In this document: positions 1-6,240 of the stretch, in pieces
Numbering within the stretch: the stretch's first letter is position 1
How the letters are laid out: each line of letters opens with the position of its first letter
DNA from: an uncultured Lachnospiraceae bacterium
Lineage (GTDB): Bacteria > Bacillota > Clostridia > Lachnospirales > Lachnospiraceae
Length of the DNA: 7,256 bases
Direction: 5' to 3'
NCBI GenBank assembly: GCA_945836565.1
Contig: CAMALN010000076.1
Coordinates: 1 to 7,256 of the forward strand
Translations under genes and position numbers: made by a program
The notes under the pieces: generated by a model
The model's input: the letters and a program-made list of their open reading frames with translations, nothing else
Told to the model about the DNA's origin: nothing
Databases searched by the model: none

Positions 1-110
1 CTGAGGAGGCTCTAAAGGGGTATTCTACACATCCTGAACATGTCAAGGTGGCAGATACAAGGGTTAGACCGTATACAGCAGTCAGAATGTGTCTGGACTA
101 TGAGGAGTAA
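1..110 (+). CDS. Dabb-family (stress-responsive A/B barrel) protein, C-terminal fragment
   Basis: The open frame enters from the left edge (first full codon at base 3) and ends at TAA 108-110, giving the last 35 residues of a protein. The visible tail has Y-S-T-H-P-E-H-V near its start and ends in T-A-V-R-M-C-L-D-Y. This matches the end of the Dabb domain (about 95-100 residues, dimeric ferredoxin-like alpha/beta barrel), where a YxxHPxH helix is followed by a final strand ending in a V/L-D-Y/F pattern. Most of the protein lies outside the window. Small stand-alone Dabb proteins are common beside sugar-catabolic genes, but their biochemical role is mostly unknown. The stop lies 23 bases before the beta-mannosidase start, so the two are probably co-transcribed. 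The family call rests on a short C-terminal piece; no function is claimed. Confidence 0.75.
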   Translation, partial: EEALKGYSTHPEHVKVADTRVRPYTAVRMCLDYEE

Positions 111-120
111 AATCTATATT

Positions 121-126
121 AGGAGG
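121..126 (+). promoter_or_regulatory. Ribosome binding site of the beta-mannosidase
   Basis: A perfect AGGAGG lies 7 bases before ATG 134. It fixes that start codon and argues for strong translation. No promoter is visible in the 23-base gap after the upstream stop, which supports an operon. Confidence 0.85.
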
Positions 127-133
127 AACGCTT

Positions 134-2650
134 ATGAACGAAGTTCGTCTTGATTATGGCTGGCACTTAAGAGCATTGGTCGATGATGACGAGGCACCGG
201 AGGAGCTTAGACGTTTGAACGAAAAGGGGATTATTACATCCGTACCCTGCAGTGTGTATGATGATTTGATAGAGAATTCCCTTTTAGACGATCCTTATTA
301 TAGAGACAATGAACTGCATGCATTGAAGCTGATGGAGTACGATTATGAGTATTCCATCGGTTTTTGCGTGGATGAAAACATTTCGTCCTGTGATAAGGTA
401 ATGTTAAGATTTGACGGAATAGATACTCTGTCAGATATCTATCTGAATGATGTGCATTTGGGACATACCTGTAATATGCACAGAGTATGGGAGTATGATG
501 TAAAGGACAGCCTGATTGCCGGAGAAAATATTCTAAAGGTTGTACTTCATTCACCGACTAAGTACATAAAGGAAGAAAATGCAAAGGACCCTATACCGGG
601 TACTACAGATGCTATGGCAGGCTTTCCTTACCTTAGAAAGGCACATTGTATGTTTGGTTGGGACTGGGGACCACGTCTCCCGGATGCAGGAATATGGAAG
701 AAGGTAAGTCTGATTGGATACAACGAGGCAAGATTTGATGGAGTATATATCAGGCAGAAGCATGAGGAAGCTAAGGTTCATCTCGATTTTGAGATTGATA
801 TTAAGAAGGCATATGAGGCTGATATTAAGCGCTATGGAGCAGTTGACAGAGATTTGGCAGAATTTAACATAGCTGCGGATATAGTATCTCCGGATGGTGA
901 ATGCATACATGTCGAGGGAGAAAAGCTGCTTGAAGGAGTGGATATAGCTTCGCCGAAGCTCTGGTGGCCGAACGGTTACGGAGAGCAGCCTTTATACAAG
1001 GTTATTATAAGCCTGTTTGATGCAGAGGGAGAAGAGCTTGATGTATTTGAGGAGCGCATAGGCTTGAGAACTATGACTATAAGCCGTGAGAAGGATGAGT
1101 ATGGAGAAGCATTCTGTCACGAGGTAAATGGTGTAAAAGTATTCGCTATGGGTGCTGATTACATTCCGGAGGATAATATACTTCCAAGAATAAATAAAGA
1201 GAGAACCTATAAGCTTTTAGAACAGGCAAAGCTTGCAAACCACAACTGCATACGTGTGTGGGGTGGAGGATTCTATGCCGGTGATGATTTCTACGATGCC
1301 TGTGACGAGCTGGGACTTATGGTATGGCAGGATTTTATGTTTGCCTGTGCTGTATATAATCTCACAGAAGAATTCGAGGAGAATATCACTGCCGAATTCA
1401 TAGACAATATCAAGCGTATCAGAAACCATGCGAGCTTGGGACTCTGGTGTGGCAACAACGAGATGGAAATGTTTGTGCTTGAAGGCGGTATGTGGGTGAA
1501 CAAACCGAGTCAGAGAAGTGACTATGTGAAAATGTATGAGTACATAATACCTAAGGTTTTGAAAAAGTATGACCCGGATACCTTCTATTGGCCGGCGAGT
1601 CCGTCGTCAGGAGGAGCCTTCGATGAACCAAATGCTGAGAATCGCGGTGATGTTCATTATTGGGACGTATGGCATGGCAATAAACCGATAACAGAGTATC
1701 GTAAGTTTTACTTTAGATATGTGTCAGAGTTTGGCTTCCAATCATTCCCGGGCTTAAAGAGCTGTGAGAGCTTCACACTGCCTGAGGATAGAAATATATT
1801 CTCATATGTGATGGAAAAGCATCAGAGAAATTCATCCGCAAACGGAAAGATTATGAATTATATGGAGCAGACCTTCCTGTATCCAACATCCTTTGATGCA
1901 GTACTATATGCTTCACAGCTTCTTCAGGCTCAGGCGATGAGATACGGTGTTGAGCATTTTCGTAGAAACAGAGGGCGTTGTATGGGAGCCGTGATATGGC
2001 AGCTTAATGACTGCTGGCCTACTGCAAGCTGGTCATCCATAGATTATTTTGGCAGATGGAAGGCACTTCATTATTACGAGAAGCGCTTCTTCGCACCTGT
2101 TTTGCTTTCCTGTGCGGAGGAGGGTATACTTACACAGGATACCAATCCGAATGCAGAGCCTTATGAGGTTAAGAAGTCGATACAGCTTTGTGTAGCGAAT
2201 GAGTCTATGAGGGATGAGGCACTTACCGTAAGGTGGGCTCTTCGTGATGCATCGGCACAAATTATTAGACAGGATGAGTGTGATGTTACTGTACCTGCAC
2301 TTTCGTCAGTCTGGCTTGATAAGGTAGATATGCCTGATGCCAAGCTGTATGAGAATTATGTGAGCTATGACTGCTTCAGAGGCGAGGAATATGTCTCGGG
2401 AGGAACAGTTCTATTCTCTGCACCAAAGCATTTTAGATATAAGAATCCGAACCTTAAGGTAGAGCTCGACGGCGATGAAATAGTAGTCAAGGCCGATGCT
2501 TATGCTGCATCGGTTGAGATATTAAATGACAATGAGGATATGATTTTGTCAGATAATTATTTCGATATGAATGCAGGAACAAGACGTGTAAGGATACTTG
2601 AGGGCGAACCGACAGGTCTCAGAGTAAGAAGTGTATATGATATTTCGTAG
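134..2650 (+). CDS. Beta-mannosidase, glycoside hydrolase family 2 (EC 3.2.1.25)
   Basis: An 838-residue enzyme, the usual length for GH2 beta-mannosidases, predicted to hydrolyse terminal beta-D-mannose from manno-oligosaccharides or N-glycan-derived beta-mannosides. There is no signal peptide, so it acts in the cytoplasm on imported sugars. Domains in order: jelly-roll sugar-binding domain (about 1-195) with the hallmark FGWDWGPRLPDAGIWKKV at 174-191; Ig-like domain (about 200-312) with the LWWPNGYGEQPLY strand; TIM barrel (about 315-660); C-terminal beta-sandwich region (about 690-838). The acid/base is predicted as Glu443 in GNNE (440-443) and the nucleophile as Glu532 in SEFGFQSFPG (531-540). 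IWQLNDCWP at 621-629 and the RWKALHYY segment at 641-648 are typical of the family. RVWGGGFY (374-381) and WQDFMFAC (398-405) are further barrel signatures. All catalytic motifs are present, so it should be active. It is followed 51 bases later by a sugar isomerase, consistent with a mannoside pathway. Confidence 0.96.
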   Translation: MNEVRLDYGWHLRALVDDDEAPEELRRLNEKGIITSVPCSVYDDLIENSLLDDPYYRDNELHALKLMEYDYEYSIGFCVDENISSCDKVMLRFDGIDTLSDIYLNDVHLGHTCNMHRVWEYDVKDSLIAGENILKVVLHSPTKYIKEENAKDPIPGTTDAMAGFPYLRKAHCMFGWDWGPRLPDAGIWKKVSLIGYNEARFDGVYIRQKHEEAKVHLDFEIDIKKAYEADIKRYGAVDRDLAEFNIAADIVSPDGECIHVEGEKLLEGVDIASPKLWWPNGYGEQPLYKVIISLFDAEGEELDVFEERIGLRTMTISREKDEYGEAFCHEVNGVKVFAMGADYIPEDNILPRINKERTYKLLEQAKLANHNCIRVWGGGFYAGDDFYDACDELGLMVWQDFMFACAVYNLTEEFEENITAEFIDNIKRIRNHASLGLWCGNNEMEMFVLEGGMWVNKPSQRSDYVKMYEYIIPKVLKKYDPDTFYWPASPSSGGAFDEPNAENRGDVHYWDVWHGNKPITEYRKFYFRYVSEFGFQSFPGLKSCESFTLPEDRNIFSYVMEKHQRNSSANGKIMNYMEQTFLYPTSFDAVLYASQLLQAQAMRYGVEHFRRNRGRCMGAVIWQLNDCWPTASWSSIDYFGRWKALHYYEKRFFAPVLLSCAEEGILTQDTNPNAEPYEVKKSIQLCVANESMRDEALTVRWALRDASAQIIRQDECDVTVPALSSVWLDKVDMPDAKLYENYVSYDCFRGEEYVSGGTVLFSAPKHFRYKNPNLKVELDGDEIVVKADAYAASVEILNDNEDMILSDNYFDMNAGTRRVRILEGEPTGLRVRSVYDIS

Positions 2651-2687
2651 AGTAAAATGATTACTAAGAAGAAGTATTAAATGACAT

Positions 2688-2693
2688 GAGGAG
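2688..2693 (+). promoter_or_regulatory. Ribosome binding site of the mannose isomerase
   Basis: TGAGGAG with its GAGGAG core ends 8 bases before ATG 2702. The 51-base gap after the beta-mannosidase holds no terminator hairpin and no convincing promoter, which supports co-transcription. Confidence 0.75.
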
Positions 2694-2701
2694 ATGAGAA
2701 A

Positions 2702-3928
2702 ATGCAGAATAAATATGTATACGGGACAGAAGAAAATAAAGAGTTCTTGAAGACTCTTGCAGAGGAGCTGTTAAGCTTCGGTCACAGCTTTCCTGCACCT
2801 GACGGAGCTTCGTATTATCTCGGTGATGACGGAACCCCATGGAAGGATAGACCGAGAGAGACATGGATTACCTGTCGTATGGCACATGTGTACAGTATGG
2901 GTGTGGGCCTGGGACACAAGGGTAGTAAGGAGCTGGTAAGCGCAGCCATAAAAGGACTTACGGGAAGTCTTCATGATAAGGAGCATGATGGCTGGTACGC
3001 GGGAATCACAGCTGATGGCGCGATTCTTCCGAACAAGCAGTGTTATGCTCATGCATTTGTTATACTTGCTGCATCGTCAGCCTATCTGGCAGGCTGTGAG
3101 GGGGCTAAGGAGCTTTTGAATAATGCTCTTAGGGTATATGACGAACGTTTCTGGGATGAAGAAAATGGACTTGCATATGATACCTGGGATACTGATTTTA
3201 AGGTGCTGGATGATTACAGAGGCATAAATGCAAATATGCATACTGTAGAGGCCTTCCTTGCTGTAGCAGATGTGTTAAAGGATGAGAAATATCGTAAGCG
3301 TGCCGGAAGAATCATAGATCATGTTATCAGCTGGGCAGCAGATAATAATTACAGGATACCGGAGCATTTTACAAAGGACTGGGAACCGGACTTGGAGTGC
3401 AACAAGGAGAAGCCGGACGATCCGTTCAAGCCTTATGGTGCAACTCCGGGACATGGTATAGAGTGGGCGAGACTTATAGCCCAGTATGCATGCTCGACAT
3501 ATGGAACGGGTAGTGATGAGGCAAGGAAGTACATCGAGATTTGCTGTAGGCTTTTCGACAGAGCAGTAGAAGATGCGTGGAATGCAGACGGTCAACCGGG
3601 TATAGTGTATACTACAGACTGGGATGGCAAGCCTGTTGTACATGACAGGATGCATTGGACACTCGCAGAGGCTATCAATACTTCGTCAGTTTTGTACAGA
3701 CTTACGAGTGGTGCCAAATATGCAGACTGGTATGCGACATTTATGCAGTATCTTGACGAAAAAGTATTGGACCATACAAATGGTTCGTGGTATCATCAGT
3801 TGGATGCAGAGAACAAGCTGATGGGCACGGTGTGGCCCGGCAAATCAGATATATATCATGCATTACAGGCGATGCTTATACCATATGCTGATACTGCAGT
3901 TTCGATAGCCTGCTCGGTGTGCAGATAA
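2702..3928 (+). CDS. YihS/AGE-type aldose-ketose isomerase, probable D-mannose isomerase
   Basis: A 408-residue (alpha/alpha)6-barrel protein of the N-acylglucosamine 2-epimerase superfamily. Its motifs resemble E. coli YihS closely along the whole length: WITCRMAHVYS (55-65), YRGINANMH (172-180), TPGHGIEWARL (248-258), GIVYTTDWDGKPV (300-312), NGSWYHQLDAENK (360-372) and KSDIYHALQAMLIP (381-394). By position against YihS, the ring-opening and proton-shuttling histidines are predicted as His180, His251 and His386, with Arg59 in the substrate pocket; all are present. YihS-type enzymes interconvert mannose, fructose and glucose without phosphorylation. Next to a beta-mannosidase, the natural role is probably turning released mannose into fructose for a fructokinase. 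Cellobiose/mannobiose 2-epimerase or GlcNAc 2-epimerase are less likely alternatives because the match is to the YihS branch. There is no signal peptide, so it is cytosolic. The last residues (ACSVCR) are Cys-rich and look idiosyncratic. Confidence 0.88.
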   Translation: MQNKYVYGTEENKEFLKTLAEELLSFGHSFPAPDGASYYLGDDGTPWKDRPRETWITCRMAHVYSMGVGLGHKGSKELVSAAIKGLTGSLHDKEHDGWYAGITADGAILPNKQCYAHAFVILAASSAYLAGCEGAKELLNNALRVYDERFWDEENGLAYDTWDTDFKVLDDYRGINANMHTVEAFLAVADVLKDEKYRKRAGRIIDHVISWAADNNYRIPEHFTKDWEPDLECNKEKPDDPFKPYGATPGHGIEWARLIAQYACSTYGTGSDEARKYIEICCRLFDRAVEDAWNADGQPGIVYTTDWDGKPVVHDRMHWTLAEAINTSSVLYRLTSGAKYADWYATFMQYLDEKVLDHTNGSWYHQLDAENKLMGTVWPGKSDIYHALQAMLIPYADTAVSIACSVCR

Positions 3929-3933
3929 ATTCA

Positions 3934-3939
3934 TATAAT
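3934..3939 (+). promoter_or_regulatory. Possible -10 box for azlCD
   Basis: A consensus TATAAT sits 5 bases after the isomerase stop in a very AT-rich stretch, about 70 bases before the azlC start. No good -35 box is found 16-19 bases upstream, and there is no extended -10 TG. The promoter call is therefore weak, and readthrough from the mannoside operon is also possible. Confidence 0.3.
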
Positions 3940-3960
3940 ATAAATATTTATAGCTCAATC

Positions 3961-3982
3961 GGCATGCTGAAAATGCAATGCC
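3961..3982 (+). terminator. Small hairpin between isomerase and azlC (weak terminator or leader structure)
   Basis: GGCATGC (3961-3967) can pair with GCAATGCC (3975-3982), giving 7 base pairs with one bulged A (3977) around a 7-base loop. It is followed two bases later by only four T residues. It could be a weak terminator for the mannoside operon or a leader hairpin of azlC. It is much weaker than the terminator at 6202-6240. Confidence 0.35.
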
Positions 3983-3997
3983 AGTTTTGCTGTGTTT

Positions 3998-4003
3998 GAA
4001 GGA
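3998..4003 (+). promoter_or_regulatory. Ribosome binding site that sets the azlC start
   Basis: GAAGGA lies 6 bases before ATG 4010. An in-frame GTG at 3992 would add six residues but has no purine-rich site at a proper distance and would place this site inside the gene. ATG 4010 is preferred. Confidence 0.6.
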
Positions 4004-4009
4004 TTGGTT

Positions 4010-4744
4010 ATGCAAAAGAACGATTGGATTAATTTTAAGGAAGGTGTAAGAGACGGTATGCCAATAGCAATCGGTTATCTGGCAGTGTCCTTTACGCTTG
4101 GTATAGCAGCGAAGAATGCGGGTATCACCGCATTTCAGGCAACGCTCATGAGCTTGCTAAACAGCACCTCAGCAGGAGAATTTGCTGCGATATCGGTTAT
4201 AGCGGCAGGTGCCTCTTATGTTGAGGTTGCAATTATGCAGTTTGTAATAAATTTAAGATACATGCTTATGTCGTGTGCCCTTTCGCAGAAGATAGATAAG
4301 AGATATTCGTTTATACACAGACTTATAATGGGCGGTGGAATTACAGATGAAATATTCGGAATATCGATAGGACGTAGCGGAAAGCTTAGTCCGTATTATA
4401 CCTATGGTGCGATGGCGGTAGCAGTTCCCGCATGGGCATTAGGAACCTGCCTTGGGGTTATCATGGGAAATGTTCTTCCGGTAAAGCTTGTGAGTGCCTT
4501 ATCATTAGCACTTTATGCGATGTTCATAGCAATAATTATTCCACCGGCGACTTCGAATAAGATATTGGCATTTTTGATACCTGTATCAATGCTGGTTAGC
4601 TATGCATTTTCTGTACTACCGGTAGTAAGCAGTATAAGCTCGGGCACAAGAATAATCATTCTGACTGTTGTGATAGCCGGTGTGGCAGCGGTATTGTTCC
4701 CGGTAGAAGACGAAGAGGAAGACCACAAGGCTAAGGAGGACTAA
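4010..4744 (+). CDS. azlC: AzlC family branched-chain amino acid exporter, large subunit
   Basis: A 244-residue polytopic membrane protein of the AzlC family (LIV-E type), the large subunit of a two-protein exporter for leucine, isoleucine and valine or related compounds. Family marks are the N-terminal GVRDGMPIAIGYLAVSFTLG (12-31), the polar stretch STSAGEFAA (52-60), NLRYMLMS (81-88), TDEIFG (112-117) and the long hydrophobic ALYAMFIAIIIP (168-179). Hydrophobic segments fall at about 18-36, 42-66, 70-90, 133-153, 158-180, 184-206 and 212-231. The tail after the last segment is highly charged (EDEEEDHKAKED) and probably cytoplasmic. The start at ATG 4010 follows a GAAGGA site. The stop lies one base before azlD, so the two subunits should be translated together. 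AzlCD homologues also export other amino acids or analogues, so the substrate is inferred from the family. Confidence 0.94.
   Translation: MQKNDWINFKEGVRDGMPIAIGYLAVSFTLGIAAKNAGITAFQATLMSLLNSTSAGEFAAISVIAAGASYVEVAIMQFVINLRYMLMSCALSQKIDKRYSFIHRLIMGGGITDEIFGISIGRSGKLSPYYTYGAMAVAVPAWALGTCLGVIMGNVLPVKLVSALSLALYAMFIAIIIPPATSNKILAFLIPVSMLVSYAFSVLPVVSSISSGTRIIILTVVIAGVAAVLFPVEDEEEDHKAKED
4734..4740 (+). promoter_or_regulatory. Ribosome binding site of azlD inside the azlC 3' end
   Basis: AAGGAGGA covers the last codons of azlC and ends 5 bases before ATG 4746. Terminating azlC ribosomes would sit on this site, which implies translational coupling and balanced subunit synthesis. Confidence 0.8.
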
Positions 4745-4745
4745 G

Positions 4746-5054
4746 ATGGCACATAATATTTACATATATATTCTTGTTATGGCAGCTGTTACATATCTGA
4801 TACGTGTGCTTCCGCTTACGCTTATCAAGCAGGACATAAGGAATAAAACCATAAGGTCGTTTTTATATTATGTTCCATATGTCACACTTTCGGTTATGAC
4901 CTTTCCGGCAATAATTTACGCGACATCGAATGTATATGCTGCGTGGGGTGGCTTTATAGTAGCGATAATAATGGCTTGCAGGAAGAAAAGTCTGCCTCAG
5001 GTAGCACTTGCTGCCTGTGTGGTTGTATTTTTAATGGAGCTGATATTAGCATAG
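4746..5054 (+). CDS. azlD: AzlD family branched-chain amino acid exporter, small subunit
   Basis: A 102-residue hydrophobic protein of the AzlD family, the small partner of AzlC in the membrane. The conserved marks TYLIRVLPL (16-24) and FLYYVPYVTLSVMTFPAI (39-56) are clear. Four hydrophobic segments are predicted at about 5-24, 38-58, 61-77 and 85-101, with a basic CRKKS loop between the last two. The length is normal for the family. It starts one base after the azlC stop behind a strong site. Its TAG stop (5052-5054) lies within the first unit of a degenerate tandem repeat that fills the downstream spacer. No intrinsic terminator is visible after it. Confidence 0.94.
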   Translation: MAHNIYIYILVMAAVTYLIRVLPLTLIKQDIRNKTIRSFLYYVPYVTLSVMTFPAIIYATSNVYAAWGGFIVAIIMACRKKSLPQVALAACVVVFLMELILA

Positions 5055-5114
5055 AATTATTATACAATTAGCATGGAATCAGCATGGGAATTAGTATAGA
5101 AGTTAGTATAGAAG
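5046..5114 (+). repeat. Degenerate 11-12 bp tandem repeat, six units
   Basis: Six consecutive units follow the pattern TTAGYATRGAA(G): 5046-5056 TTAGCATAGAA, 5057-5067 TTATTATACAA, 5068-5078 TTAGCATGGAA, 5079-5090 TCAGCATGGGAA, 5091-5102 TTAGTATAGAAG and 5103-5114 TTAGTATAGAAG. The last two are identical. The array begins inside the last codons of azlD, supplies its stop codon, and ends 12 bases before the -35 box of the aldolase promoter. It may be a slipped-strand minisatellite or a set of binding sites; the sequence does not decide which. Confidence 0.75.
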
Positions 5115-5126
5115 TAAAAAATATCC

Positions 5127-5155
5127 TTGACGTAGCGGTTATAGTCTGTTATAGT
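5127..5155 (+). promoter_or_regulatory. Sigma-A type promoter of the aldolase gene
   Basis: A -35 box TTGACG (5127-5132) and a -10 box TATAGT (5150-5155) are separated by exactly 17 bases, each one mismatch from consensus. Transcription would start near 5161-5163, giving a leader of about 67 bases. The -10 box lies in the second copy of a perfect 10-bp tandem repeat. Confidence 0.82.
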
Positions 5156-5157
5156 CT
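5138..5157 (+). repeat. Perfect 10-bp tandem repeat over the -10 region
   Basis: GTTATAGTCT occurs twice head to tail (5138-5147 and 5148-5157). The second copy holds the functional -10 box. The first copy holds an identical TATAGT that lies only 7 bases after the -35 box, so it cannot act with it. Direct repeats about one helical turn apart suit a regulator that binds same-face tandem sites, such as an OmpR-type response regulator, but this is inference. Confidence 0.7.
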
Positions 5158-5173
5158 TGTTTACAAAATTCTT

Positions 5174-5206
5174 TTACACTTCAACGCAATAAAGTGTAAT
5201 TGGCGT
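5174..5206 (+). promoter_or_regulatory. Aldolase leader: perfect dyad overlapping an alternative hairpin
   Basis: TTACACTT (5174-5181) and AAGTGTAA (5192-5199) form a perfect 8-bp inverted repeat with a 10-base loop, starting about 12 bases after the expected transcription start. A second hairpin pairs ACGCAAT (5184-5190) with ATTGGCGT (5199-5206), 7 pairs with one bulged G. The second uses the loop of the first, so the two should be mutually exclusive in RNA. As DNA, the dyad could be a repressor operator. No known riboswitch class is recognised. Confidence 0.45.
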
Positions 5207-5228
5207 AACTGCCGGAAAGGGATATGAG

Positions 5229-6197
5229 ATGAAGGAAAGATCAAAGCTGTTAGGTTACAGGGAAAGTATTAAGGTTGTAGACGCCACTCTTCGTGATGGT
5301 GGTCTTGTAAATGATTTTTATTTTAGTGATGAGTTCGTGAAGAACCTTTATCAGACTAATATAGATGCAGGCGTAGACTATATGGAATTCGGATATCGTG
5401 CTTCCAAGAAGGTGTTCGATGAGTCAAAGTTTGGAAAGTGGAAGTTTTGTTCGGATGAGCATATTAGAGAAATTGTTGGTGAGAATGATACACCACTTAA
5501 GCTTGCTGTTATGGCAGATATCGGAAGACATAACAAGGATGATTTTGACCAGAAGGTTAATTCGCCTGTGGATTTGATAAGAGTAGCTACATACATGCAT
5601 CAGCTTCCTGATGCTATCGATATGATAGAGGACGCTGCGAAGAAGGGCTATGAGACAAGCTGCAATATTATGGCTATATCAAATGCATCTGAAGAGGATA
5701 TCAAGGTTGCTCTCGATATGGTATGCCAGACTCCTGTTGATGTTATCTACATCGTAGACAGCTTTGGCTCACTCTATCCGGAGCAGATGGCAAGAATGGC
5801 TGATATGTACACAAGCATTGCTGATAAGTATGGTAAGAAGGTTGGTATACATGCACACAATAATCAGCAGCTTGCTTTTGCAAATACTATCGAAGCCTGT
5901 GGTGACGGAGTTGATTGGCTTGATGCAACATATAGAGAGATGGGAAGAGGTGCAGGAAACTGTGCTATGGAGCTCTTGCTTGGCTTCCTTAAGAATCCGA
6001 AGTATGATGTATTCCCGGTTCTTAAGTTTATAGAGAACAATATGAATGATTTTAAGGAAAATGGGATTGTATGGGGCTATGACCTTCAGTACCTTATAAC
6101 AGGACTTATGAACCAGCATCCGAGAACAGCGATTGCATTTACAAAGGATAAGAGAAAGGATTACGCTGAATTCTATAACGAGATATTGGATATCTAA
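5229..6197 (+). CDS. HMGL-like (DRE-TIM metallolyase) aldolase, substrate unknown
   Basis: A 322-residue TIM-barrel protein of the HMG-CoA lyase-like / 4-hydroxy-2-oxovalerate aldolase superfamily, commonly annotated only as an aldolase catalytic-domain protein. The barrel opens with VVDATLRDGG (16-25), where Arg22 and Asp23 are the expected catalytic arginine and metal-binding aspartate. GIHAHNNQQLA (206-216) supplies the metal-binding His208 and His210. DSFGS (177-181) and MGRGAGN (238-244) are further family motifs. A divalent metal (Mg or Mn) aldol or Claisen-type cleavage of a 2-oxo acid is expected; the substrate cannot be read from sequence. The last about 60 residues (ENNMNDFKENGIVWGYD onward) form a short helical tail rather than a full regulatory domain, and no partner aldehyde dehydrogenase lies beside it. 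The start follows GGAAAGGGA, 7 bases upstream. The gene has its own promoter and terminator, so it is a single-gene unit. Confidence 0.88.
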   Translation: MKERSKLLGYRESIKVVDATLRDGGLVNDFYFSDEFVKNLYQTNIDAGVDYMEFGYRASKKVFDESKFGKWKFCSDEHIREIVGENDTPLKLAVMADIGRHNKDDFDQKVNSPVDLIRVATYMHQLPDAIDMIEDAAKKGYETSCNIMAISNASEEDIKVALDMVCQTPVDVIYIVDSFGSLYPEQMARMADMYTSIADKYGKKVGIHAHNNQQLAFANTIEACGDGVDWLDATYREMGRGAGNCAMELLLGFLKNPKYDVFPVLKFIENNMNDFKENGIVWGYDLQYLITGLMNQHPRTAIAFTKDKRKDYAEFYNEILDI

Positions 6198-6201
6198 AGA
6201 T

Positions 6202-6240
6202 AAAACAGCTCTGCTCGAAATTGCGAGCAGGGCTGTTTTT
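6202..6240 (+). terminator. Strong intrinsic terminator of the aldolase gene
   Basis: A 16-bp stem pairs 6202-6217 with 6224-6239 with one G-U pair (6210/6231), a 6-base loop, and a five-T tract (6236-6240) at its 3' edge. The GC-rich core CTGCTCG/CGAGCAG is perfect. It starts 4 bases after the aldolase stop. The four upstream A residues pair with the T tract, so it could also work in reverse, although no convergent gene is present. The arsR remnant begins right after it. Confidence 0.95.

Noticed and set aside
234..910. Minus-strand frames opposite the beta-mannosidase (and likewise 1217-1503, 2033-2343, 2664-3052, 3275-3655)
   Set aside because: Their translations are low-complexity Cys/His/Leu-rich complements of real codons, with no ribosome binding sites; they are antisense shadows.
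2657..2680. Seven-codon ATG-to-TAA mini-ORF between the mannosidase and isomerase
   Set aside because: It is too short, lacks a ribosome binding site and has no recognisable peptide pattern; it is expected by chance in an AT-rich gap.
1604..3689. Four copies of TCGTCAG on the + strand (1604, 2303, 3074, 3683), considered as a Chi-like or orientation motif
   Set aside because: All four are the codon pair TCG-TCA for Ser-Ser in frame, followed by a G-starting codon. This is codon-pair preference, and one window gives no support for a genome-wide motif.
3624..3821. 65-codon + frame inside the isomerase
   Set aside because: It lies wholly within a well-supported gene in another frame and has no family features.
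5174..5206. Full H-type pseudoknot formed by both leader stems together
   Set aside because: There are no bases left to span the 8-bp first stem, so both stems cannot form completely at once; they are reported as alternatives.
5764..6033. 89-codon + frame inside the aldolase, with a 116-codon frame opposite at 5769-6119
   Set aside because: Both are shadows of the aldolase reading frame without start signals or domain motifs.
6133..6240. Upstream extension of the arsR frame to ATG 6133
   Set aside because: This part overlaps the aldolase 3' end in another frame and the terminator stem, and its translation has no ArsR character. Only the part after 6240 is homologous.
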